From: a bacterium
Lineage (GTDB): Bacteria; Patescibacteriota; CPR2; UBA1875; JAJYID01
Direction: 5' to 3'
Assembly: GCA_021823605.1 (NCBI GenBank)
Contig: JAKANV010000051.1
Location: forward strand, 1 to 5,262
DNA length: 5,262 nt
In this document: positions 1-4,688 of the stretch, one piece after another
How positions within the stretch are numbered: the stretch's first letter is position 1
How the letters are laid out: every line of letters starts with the position of its first letter
Position numbers and translations under genes: made by a program
Notes under the pieces: generated by a model
Databases searched by the model: none
What the model saw: only the letters and a program-made list of their open reading frames with translations
What the model was told of the DNA's origin: nothing

Positions 1-673
1 AACGTGCGTCAACCGTGAAGGTTGTCGACGCCGCAAAATGACAGAACTGCGCGTAAGCAGTGTCAACCGTCTGTATCGCAACGGTGTGATCACCTACAGT
101 GGCGTCAGCCGGAACCGTGATCGTCGTGACTGAACCCTTCATGGTTCCATCCCAGGTTACCAGTGGATCGGCGAATGCGCGATCCATGTGCCCGGTAACG
201 GTGACGACAGTGCCCGGTAAGCCGTGCGTCGGCTCAACCGTAACCGTGAGTCCGGTCCGCTCCTCACACGACGGGTCGTAAACCGCTGCCGCTGCATTAT
301 TGGTTGCTGCTGCCGGCTGGGTTGTCGGTTTCGTCTCAGGCGCGGAAGCGCCTGTGGCCGAGTCAGCGGTCGACGCTGACGTTCCGGTAGTGGTATCGAC
401 AGCGGGAGCTGTCACCGGCAGAGTTACCGGTGCTTCTAGTGCGGGTGCTTCGATATCCTGCGTATCAGCGGTCGAGTCTCCTGCAGCGAGATCCTCAGAG
501 GTAGTGGTCGTAGTGGCCACCGTCTCCGTTGCAGGTGCGACCGTCGTCGTCGTGGAAGCTGTGTCCTGCGCTACAGCTTCCACAGTCTCCGCCAGCGCAT
601 TCACCGGAATCAATGCTGAGAGCAGTCCGATGATGCCTAACACGGTCATAAACCGCCATCCGAGCTTTTTCAT
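1..673 (-). CDS. Exported protein with signal peptide, Thr/Ala-rich linker and Ig-like (IPT/TIG-type) domain, partial
   Basis: The reading frame starts at ATG 673-671 and stays open to the window edge: 224 codons, C-terminus missing. An AAGGGG ribosome site lies 8 nt upstream. Residues 1-28 form a signal peptide: KK at 2-3, a hydrophobic core at about 8-22, and N-A-L-A before E29, a good signal peptidase I site. Residues 29-131 are a low-complexity Thr/Ala/Pro/Ser/Glu linker with runs of four and five Thr. Residues 142-223 resemble an Ig-like beta domain: L-T-V-T-V-E-P-T-H-G-L-P-G-T-V-V-T-V-T-G, then D-x-T-V-G-D-H-T-V, as in IPT/TIG-type surface proteins. C136 and C211 could form a disulfide outside the membrane. 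The protein is probably secreted or held at the cell surface; what follows the domain is unknown. Base composition is far richer in G+C than the rest: 121-180 is 57% and 361-420 is 63%. Transfer or a different codon regime is possible. No enzymatic function can be assigned. Confidence 0.85.
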   Translation of the reverse strand, partial: MKKLGWRFMTVLGIIGLLSALIPVNALAETVEAVAQDTASTTTTVAPATETVATTTTTSEDLAAGDSTADTQDIEAPALEAPVTLPVTAPAVDTTTGTSASTADSATGASAPETKPTTQPAAATNNAAAAVYDPSCEERTGLTVTVEPTHGLPGTVVTVTGHMDRAFADPLVTWDGTMKGSVTTITVPADATVGDHTVAIQTVDTAYAQFCHFAASTTFTVDAR

Positions 674-852
674 TCGATCATCCCCTTTCGTAACCTTTGT
701 TTTTTAAAGTGGACCGCTCGGTGTCCAGTAGTAGAGAATACTAGATTCAATATCCTCTACTCTGGCATCGAACGACCTTAAAAAGGAATGATCTCCTCCT
801 TATCCTTTTCAATGTACTAAAATCTCAGCATAGAGAATTATCCTCAAGCTGA
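674..852 (-). promoter_or_regulatory. Long structured 5' leader of the exported-protein gene
   Basis: If transcription starts just left of the -10 box at 859-864, the mRNA carries about 180 nt before the start codon. Three hairpins can be drawn in the minus-strand RNA. The first (781-787 with 803-809) has a 7-bp stem and holds a perfect AAGGAGG in its loop. The second (730-761) has a 14-bp stem and a 4-nt loop. The third (710-714 with 723-727) has 5 bp. None is followed directly by a U-run, so they are not simple terminators. I do not recognise a known riboswitch class. A regulatory role is inferred. Confidence 0.45.
730..761 (-). promoter_or_regulatory. 14-bp hairpin in the leader RNA
   Basis: The arms are 730-743 and 748-761, with a 4-nt loop at 744-747. 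In the minus-strand RNA every position pairs, three of them as G-U wobbles (737/754, 741/750, 743/748). In plus-strand RNA those three become A-C mismatches. This asymmetry says that the structure, if selected, acts in the minus transcript. There is no U-run after the stem. Confidence 0.55.
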
Positions 853-858
853 TAAATT

Positions 859-887
859 ATAGTATCACATAAGCATTATTTTGGCAA
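859..887 (-). promoter_or_regulatory. Sigma-70-type promoter for the exported-protein gene
   Basis: Reading the minus strand, TTGCCA (882-887, 5 of 6 to consensus) is followed by a 17-nt spacer and TACTAT (859-864, 4 of 6). TG lies one base upstream of the -10 box, making it an extended -10. The expected start is near 852. It is the best promoter match in the window. Confidence 0.6.
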
Positions 888-913
888 TAGTTTTTTGCTA
901 CACAAAGCAATCA

Positions 914-942
914 TTCTAAATCATCTAAATTTATGCTAAAAT
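914..942 (+). promoter_or_regulatory. Probable extended -10 promoter for ychF
   Basis: TAAAAT at 937-942 (5 of 6 to TATAAT) is preceded by TG at 934-935, an extended -10. The -35 region, spaced 17 nt away, is TTCTAA at 914-919, only 3 of 6. Transcription would start near 949, giving a leader of about 19 nt with AAAGG at 957-961 as the ribosome site. The promoter is back to back with the leftward promoter at 859-887. Confidence 0.5.
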
Positions 943-967
943 AGATAGGTTAATTTAAAGGTTTGAA

Positions 968-2047
968 ATGGGTTTATCTATCGGCATCGTTGGACTGCCG
1001 AATGTCGGCAAAAGCACGCTTTTTAACGCCTTGACGAAAAATAAGGCGGAGGCTTCGAATTACCCATTTTGCACTATCGACCCAAATGTCGGGGTGGTCG
1101 AGGTTCCAGACGAACGCCTGCAGAAGCTGGCTGAAGTGATTCCTACTCAGAAAATCGTCCCGGCAATCGTGGAATTCATTGATATCGCCGGAATAGTGAA
1201 GGGCGCCGCCCAAGGCGAAGGGCTCGGCAATAAATTTCTTGCCAATATCCGTGAGTGCGACGCAATTGCTGAAGTAGTGCGAGTCTTTACTGATACAAAT
1301 GTCACTCACGTTGCCGGCGGGATTAATCCTGTAAGTGATATGGAAACCATCCAGATGGAACTAGTGCTGGCAGATCTTGAAACTGTTACAAAAAGAGCAG
1401 CAAAACTCGCCAAGGATGTTAAAGGAGACCCCAAACTGAAAGACACTTTGGACTTGGTCCAGAGAATCCAAAAGGAAATGGGAGAAGGAAAAGCGGCCCG
1501 CGAGCTAGGACTGACCGAGAAAGAAATAGAAAAAATAAAGGATTTAAACCTACTGACACTAAAGCCTCATATTTATATCTTAAATGTTGACGAGGAACAT
1601 CTGTTAAACAGCGATGAGTTGATGGCGCAGCTCGATATCAAATCCTCGGATTACGTTCTGATTTCGGCAAAAATCGAGTCGGAACTGAACGAACTTAATA
1701 AGGAAGAAAAAAAGGAATATCTGTCAGAGTTGGGGCAAAAAGAGATCGGGTTAAATACATTAATAAAGAAGTGCTATGAACTTCTGGGTCTTCAGACTTA
1801 TTTCACCGCCGGAGAAAAGGAGATAAAAGCTTGGACCATTCATAAGGACGACAAGGCTCCGCAAGCTGCCAGCGTAATCCATACAGATTTTGAAAAAGGA
1901 TTTATAAAAGCCGAAACTGTTTCGTGGAATGACTTAGTTGAGAATAAGGGCTGGACAGGAGCTAAGTCAGCTGGAAAAGTCCGGCTTGAAGGCAAAGATT
2001 ACACCGTCAAGGACGGCGATGTGATGATATTTAAGTTTAATGTCTAG
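968..2047 (+). CDS. ychF: Redox-/ribosome-linked ATPase YchF (Obg-related P-loop family)
   Basis: Full-length 359-residue YchF, close to the usual size of about 363. The P-loop is G-L-P-N-V-G-K-S-T at 9-17, the switch II motif D-I-A-G-I-V-K-G-A is at 72-80, and the base-specificity motif is N-V-D-E at 206-209. That NxxE form, in place of NKxD, is the mark of YchF/OLA1 proteins that prefer ATP to GTP. A coiled-coil insert covers roughly 130-200, and a TGS domain fills about 275-357. The start at 968 has AAAGG 6 nt upstream and gives the canonical N-terminus M-G-L-S-I-G-I-V-G. In other bacteria the protein binds ribosomes and affects stress responses; its role here is inferred from the family. 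It is convergent with the nuclease gene, with 12 nt between the stop codons. Confidence 0.97.
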   Translation: MGLSIGIVGLPNVGKSTLFNALTKNKAEASNYPFCTIDPNVGVVEVPDERLQKLAEVIPTQKIVPAIVEFIDIAGIVKGAAQGEGLGNKFLANIRECDAIAEVVRVFTDTNVTHVAGGINPVSDMETIQMELVLADLETVTKRAAKLAKDVKGDPKLKDTLDLVQRIQKEMGEGKAARELGLTEKEIEKIKDLNLLTLKPHIYILNVDEEHLLNSDELMAQLDIKSSDYVLISAKIESELNELNKEEKKEYLSELGQKEIGLNTLIKKCYELLGLQTYFTAGEKEIKAWTIHKDDKAPQAASVIHTDFEKGFIKAETVSWNDLVENKGWTGAKSAGKVRLEGKDYTVKDGDVMIFKFNV

Positions 2048-2057
2048 CCCTTTATCC

Positions 2058-2086
2058 TGTCATTCTGAACTTGATTCAGAATCCAG
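2058..2086 (+). repeat. Palindromic repeat, left copy (end of the nuclease unit)
   Basis: The core arms ATTCTGAA (2062-2069) and TTCAGAAT (2075-2082) pair perfectly around a 5-nt loop, CTTGA. The 29-nt unit begins TGTCATTC and ends GAATCCAG. It matches the copy at 2375-2403 in inverted orientation at 25 of 29 positions. It also contains the last codons of the nuclease gene (minus strand). Palindromes of this CATTC...GAATCC form are widespread small repeats in bacteria; the spread to this locus is inferred. Confidence 0.85.
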
Positions 2087-2368
2087 TATTTTTTCATATA
2101 GATCGTCCCAATTAGGGTTAGTTTTCTCAATTAACTCTAGCTTCCATTTACGTTTCCAATCTTTCAATTTCTTTTCTCTAATAATTGCCGACTCTATGTC
2201 TTGGGTTTCTTCGAAATAAACGAGTTTGTCTATTTTATATTTCTTAGTAAAGGATTCAACCTTCCCACTCTTATGCTCATAAACTCTTTTCTTCAAATCA
2301 GAAGTAACACCAATGTATAGAGTTCCATTTCTTTTACTGGCCAAAATGTAGACATAATATGTTTTCAT
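2060..2368 (-). CDS. Small GIY-YIG nuclease-domain protein (UvrC N-terminal-like family)
   Basis: The product has 102 residues, almost all one GIY-YIG domain. The first motif is Y-V-Y-I-L (5-9) and the second L-Y-I-G (17-20). The helix T-S-D-L-K-K-R carries R28, H32 follows, and R-E-K-K-L-K-D-W (64-71) supplies E65, the likely metal ligand. The N-P-N-W-D-D-L-Y ending (84-91) is typical of the small stand-alone members of the family. The catalytic set looks intact, so it should be a metal-dependent DNA nuclease; substrate and biological role are unknown. The start ATG overlaps the tlyA stop as ATGA (2365-2368), so translation may be coupled. The tail after about residue 94 (I-L-D-S-E-S-S-S-E) is written by the left palindromic repeat and is unlikely to be native. 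The gene lies exactly between two inverted palindromes. Confidence 0.9.
   Translation of the reverse strand: MKTYYVYILASKRNGTLYIGVTSDLKKRVYEHKSGKVESFTKKYKIDKLVYFEETQDIESAIIREKKLKDWKRKWKLELIEKTNPNWDDLYEKILDSESSSE
2062..2094 (+). terminator. Possible intrinsic terminator for ychF made from the palindrome
   Basis: The 8-bp stem of the left repeat stands 14 nt after the ychF stop codon, and six T residues follow at 2089-2094. The stem has only two G-C pairs and a 6-nt gap separates it from the T-run, so termination would be weak. On the minus strand there is no T-run after the stem, so the long leftward operon has no visible terminator here. Confidence 0.35.
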
Positions 2369-3126
2369 TTTCTTCTGGATTCCGGATCAAGTCCGGAATG
2401 ACATGAAAGCTCCAACCAAATAAGAAATTCTTTGTTCCCTTTGGCACCGGTAATCGGCGACTCGGCCAAACCTTTTACCTTAAATCCCGAAGCTTCTGCA
2501 AATGTCGCGATGTCTTCTACAACTCCTTGTTGAATTTCCTCATCTTTTATCACACCTTTACATTTATCTGCAACCTCTTTGCCAACCTCGAACTGCGGTT
2601 TTATAAGTAAGGCCGCTTCAGTGGTATAATCGGCAATTATTTTGATTTGGGGAATAATTTTTTTGAGGGAAATAAATGAGACGTCGCAAACAAAGTAATC
2701 AATTTTTTCCGGTAACTCTGAAATGTCCCGAAAATTAGTTTTTTCCATCACAACGACACGAGGGTCTTCTCGCAGCTTTTGATCAAGCTGGCCCCTGCCG
2801 ACATCTATAGCAAAAACTTTCTTTGCTCCGTTTTGAAGCGCGAAATCGGTAAACCCTCCGGTCGATGAACCAATGTCACAGATAATTTTACCAATAAATT
2901 CCAATCCAAACTCTTTATAAGCTTTCTCTATTTTCAGCGCTCCGCGGGAGACATATGGAAACTTTTCTTTCACTTTAATTTCGGCATTTTCTTCAACTAT
3001 CATTCCGGCCTTATCAACCTTTTGCCCGTCAACAAAAACTTGCCCCGACATTAGATATGCCTGAGCCCTCGCTCGGCTCTCAGCCAATCCTTTTTCAGTA
3101 AGTAATAAATCAATTCTCTTTTTCAT
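2365..3126 (-). CDS. tlyA: TlyA-type rRNA 2'-O-ribose methyltransferase (S4 domain plus FtsJ-like domain)
   Basis: The protein has 253 residues. Residues 1-60 are an S4 RNA-binding domain (K-R-I-D-L-L-L-T-E-K-G-L-A-E-S-R-A-R-A, then V-F-V-D-G at 30-34). The linker Y-V-S-R-G-A-L-K (58-65) leads to a Rossmann SAM-binding fold with D-I-G-S-S-T-G-G-F-T-D (84-94) and A-I-D-V-G-R-G-Q-L (106-114). C-D-V-S-F-I-S (147-153) and I-K-P-Q-F-E (175-180) supply the later motifs, with D148, K176 and E180 as likely catalytic residues. TlyA methylates cytidines in 16S and/or 23S rRNA; older names call it a haemolysin. The start ATG overlaps the preceding membrane-protein stop as ATGA (3123-3126). The native end is probably near W-L-E-L (237-240); residues 242-251 come from a palindromic repeat. 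The stop overlaps the nuclease gene start by 4 nt. Confidence 0.94.
   Translation of the reverse strand: MKKRIDLLLTEKGLAESRARAQAYLMSGQVFVDGQKVDKAGMIVEENAEIKVKEKFPYVSRGALKIEKAYKEFGLEFIGKIICDIGSSTGGFTDFALQNGAKKVFAIDVGRGQLDQKLREDPRVVVMEKTNFRDISELPEKIDYFVCDVSFISLKKIIPQIKIIADYTTEAALLIKPQFEVGKEVADKCKGVIKDEEIQQGVVEDIATFAEASGFKVKGLAESPITGAKGNKEFLIWLELSCHSGLDPESRRK
2375..2403 (-). repeat. Palindromic repeat, right copy (encodes the TlyA tail)
   Basis: The arms ATTCCGGA (2379-2386) and TCCGGAAT (2392-2399) pair perfectly around a 5-nt loop. The copy is inverted relative to 2058-2086. The four differences fall as two compensated base pairs. Read as codons on the minus strand it gives C-H-S-G-L-D-P-E-S-R, a peptide familiar as a repeat-derived tail on unrelated bacterial proteins. 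Confidence 0.88.
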
Positions 3127-3347
3127 TTCGTTGCAACAAAATAGATGAGTATTATTGTGAAAAATATTACCCCAAAAACAACTGGGATAAAAATAGAATA
3201 CGGCAATCGAGAATTAAGTTTTTTGCCAACTTCATTATCTTTTTTTGAGAGAGAAAGAGCAAGATGAAGAATAAACATAATAAACAAAAATATATAATAC
3301 AGTCTGATGTCGCTTTTACTAAAACCTAAACGCATCTGATAATTCAC
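3123..3347 (-). CDS. Small membrane protein of unknown function
   Basis: From the GTG at 3347 the frame gives 74 residues with two membrane helices: about 16-35 (L-Y-Y-I-F-L-F-I-M-F-I-L-H-L) and about 49-71 (Y-S-I-F-I-P-V-V-F-G-V-I-F-F). A short Lys/Asp/Glu-rich stretch (35-47) lies between them. The frame stays open upstream and encodes a further hydrophobic segment, so the true start may be at 3425 (see 3348-3425). No ribosome site precedes the GTG. The stop TGA overlaps the tlyA start, which supports a real, translated gene. I do not recognise a family. The stretch is very A+T-rich (3241-3300 is 22% G+C). Confidence 0.65.
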   Translation of the reverse strand: MNYQMRLGFSKSDIRLYYIFLFIMFILHLALSLSKKDNEVGKKLNSRLPYSIFIPVVFGVIFFTIILIYFVATK

Positions 3348-3425
3348 AGCATAAGAAATAGCTGATATAACAATATATCCGGTTACTAAGAAAAGTGCAC
3401 GTCTTAGTTTTATATTCTCGATTAT
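3348..3425 (-). other. In-frame upstream extension encoding a third membrane helix, without a standard start codon
   Basis: Reading upstream of the GTG at 3347, 26 further codons are open with no ATG, GTG or TTG: I-I-E-N-I-K-L-R-R, then the hydrophobic A-L-F-L-V-T-G-Y-I-V-I-S-A-I-S. This is a positive patch followed by a plausible first membrane helix. The extension begins with ATA at 3425-3423, which overlaps the efp stop as ATAA. AAAGGG stands 7 nt upstream of that ATA, ideal ribosome-site spacing. One G-to-A change would turn an ancestral ATGA overlap into this. Actual initiation at ATA is unproven. Confidence 0.5.
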
Positions 3426-3985
3426 TTTTTCGCCCTTTCTACATAAGAACCATCACGCGTATCAACCCTTATTCTATCACCTTTTTTTATAAAAAGCGGA
3501 ACGTTCACAGCCAAGCCGGTTTCAATCTTAACCCTTTTTGTTGCCCCAGAAGCCGTATCGCCCTTCAGACCCTTTTCGGCTTCAGTAACCAAGAAGTTCA
3601 TTTTTATAGGCAAATCAATACTGATAGGTTTTCCCTTATACACTTGCAATTGGTAGGTCTCGCCTTCCATTAAGTACTTAGAAGCCTCGCCAACAAAATC
3701 TTTGTCCAAAGACATTTGTTCATAAGTAGTTTGATCCATGAAAAAATACTCTTTGCCTTCGCAGTATAGGAACTGAGCTTTTGCCCGTTCAATTTCAACA
3801 GTGTTAAACTTCTCACCACCACGAAAAGTTTTACTAATGATAACGCCTGTCATCAGATTTTTAATTTTTGATTTTAGGACAGCTCCGCCGCGTCCCATTT
3901 TGGAGTGCTGGGATTCGAGAACTACATAAGGCTCACCCTCAAACTCAAAGATAACACCTACCTTTAAATCAGTAATTCCGTACAT
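3422..3985 (-). CDS. efp: Translation elongation factor P (EF-P)
   Basis: The protein has 187 residues, the standard EF-P length, with the usual order: KOW-like domain I (1-63), OB domain II (about 64-127) and OB domain III (about 128-187, with the ending G-D-R-I-R-V-D-T-R-D-G-S-Y-V-E-R). EF-P binds between the P and E sites of the ribosome and relieves stalls at consecutive prolines. The domain I tip reads S-K-M-G-R-G-G-A (28-35), placing Arg at position 32 where E. coli has the modified Lys34. Arg at the tip occurs in EF-Ps rhamnosylated by EarP, but no modification gene is visible here. The AAGGAG ribosome site overlaps the rpsR stop codon, with an 8-nt intergenic gap, so the genes are in one transcript. 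Confidence 0.97.
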   Translation of the reverse strand: MYGITDLKVGVIFEFEGEPYVVLESQHSKMGRGGAVLKSKIKNLMTGVIISKTFRGGEKFNTVEIERAKAQFLYCEGKEYFFMDQTTYEQMSLDKDFVGEASKYLMEGETYQLQVYKGKPISIDLPIKMNFLVTEAEKGLKGDTASGATKRVKIETGLAVNVPLFIKKGDRIRVDTRDGSYVERAKK

Positions 3986-3993
3986 TTAGCTCC

Positions 3994-4236
3994 TTATCTA
4001 TTCACAAAAGGCAGTAGAGCAATAATTCTGGCTCTTTTTACTGCCAAAGCAATTTTTCGCTGATGTTTGATACAGTTTCCTGTTCTCTTCCGGGATTCTA
4101 TTCGGCCGTAACCGGATATGAATTTCTGAAGACCTTTCACATCTTTGTAATCAATTTTCAAATCTTTATCAATACAGAACCGACACCCTTTTCTCGGTAC
4201 ATATACTGCTGGTTTTTCTTTAGAATGGTATGTCAT
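3994..4236 (-). CDS. rpsR: Small-subunit ribosomal protein bS18
   Basis: The protein has 80 residues, normal for bS18. The conserved core is clear: I-D-Y-K-D-V (28-33), L-Q-K-F-I (36-40), G-R-I-E-S-R-K-R-T-G (44-53), H-Q-R (58-60), and A-V-K-R-A-R-I-I-A-L-L-P-F (65-77). C18-x-x-C21 and C55-x-x-H58 could form a zinc site, as in the Cys-containing forms of the family. bS18 sits with bS6 on the platform of the 30S subunit. The start ATG at 4236 lies inside the end of ssb, overlapping by 17 nt. An AGGAG 10 nt upstream supports it, and the N-terminal Y-H-S-K-E-K-P-A-V-Y-V-P-R-K is a reasonable basic extension. Confidence 0.95.
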   Translation of the reverse strand: MTYHSKEKPAVYVPRKGCRFCIDKDLKIDYKDVKGLQKFISGYGRIESRKRTGNCIKHQRKIALAVKRARIIALLPFVNR

Positions 4237-4675
4237 CTATGTTTATCTCCTCTTCTTCTTTATCTTCCTTTTTTGATTTAGCTGTATCACTTTTCTTAGC
4301 TGTTTCTTTCGGCTGTTCTTCAGTCGGGAAGTCGCCGCCGTCTCTTCTTGAATCTACAAATGCTATATCTTGCGCTACTATTTCAGTTTTCTGTCTCTTT
4401 GCCCCGTCCTGGCCTTCCCAACTTCTAGTCTGAAGCCGGCCCATAACATGAACTTTTCGGCCCTTGGTAAGATACTGGCTGCAAAGTTCAGCTAGTTTTC
4501 CCCAAACAACGACTTCGTGAAACTCTACTTCGTCTTTTTTATCGCCGTTCGCATCTTTCCAAGAACGGTTTGTTGCGACTCCAAATGAGGTCACCGGCTG
4601 ACCGTTCGGTGTATATCTGAGTTCCGGGTCACGAGTTAGGTTTCCCATCACGATTGCCAAGTTTACATTTTGCAT
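4220..4675 (-). CDS. ssb: Single-stranded DNA-binding protein
   Basis: The protein has 151 residues. The OB fold covers 1-108, beginning M-Q-N-V-N-L-A-I-V-M-G-N-L-T-R-D-P-E-L-R (1-20) and including V-V-V-W-G-K-L-A-E (55-63) and V-H-V-M-G-R-L-Q-T-R (75-84). W39, W58 and W86 are candidates for base stacking. A charged, flexible linker (109-145) leads to the acidic tip D-D-I-P-F (147-151), the peptide that recruits replication and repair partners. It coats single-stranded DNA in replication, repair and recombination. AAGGAG stands 6 nt before the start. Placement between rpsF and rpsR is the classic arrangement in many bacteria; the gap to rpsF is 13 nt. Confidence 0.97.
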   Translation of the reverse strand: MQNVNLAIVMGNLTRDPELRYTPNGQPVTSFGVATNRSWKDANGDKKDEVEFHEVVVWGKLAELCSQYLTKGRKVHVMGRLQTRSWEGQDGAKRQKTEIVAQDIAFVDSRRDGGDFPTEEQPKETAKKSDTAKSKKEDKEEEEINIDDIPF

Positions 4676-4688
4676 GGCTTTCTCCTTT

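Larger units (their letters stand above)
2058..2403. mobile_element. Candidate palindrome-bounded GIY-YIG unit
   Basis: This 346-bp block is bounded by inverted copies of one 29-nt repeat, starting TGTCATTC at the left and ending GAATGACA at the right. It contains only the nuclease gene: its start codon is 6 nt inside the right repeat and its stop codon is inside the left repeat. The flanking bases (ATCC on the left, TGAA on the right) show no target-site duplication. The arrangement suggests a unit that moved as a whole, but movement is an inference from one copy. Confidence 0.4.

Noticed and set aside
99..707. Plus-strand reading frames over the G+C-rich left end
   Set aside because: The minus strand reads a signal peptide, linker and Ig-like domain with a good ribosome site. 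The plus-strand translations are low-complexity Val/Ser/Ala shadows of that gene.
710..727. TGGAC/GTCCA hairpin as a terminator
   Set aside because: The stem is 5 bp and no run of T follows directly on either strand. I kept it only as part of the leader structure.
711..801. Minus-strand frame of about 30 codons after the AAGGAGG in the leader
   Set aside because: It is open from a TAA to a TAA but has no ATG, GTG or TTG, and its sequence shows no recognisable family. Chance is the simpler reading.
788..820. Plus-strand mini-ORF of about 10 codons starting ATGATCTCC
   Set aside because: It is too short, its purine tract is too close to the ATG, and it lies in the leader of the gene on the other strand.
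974..1309. Minus-strand reading frame inside ychF
   Set aside because: It lies wholly within a well-conserved gene, has no family features and is explained by codon bias on the opposite strand.
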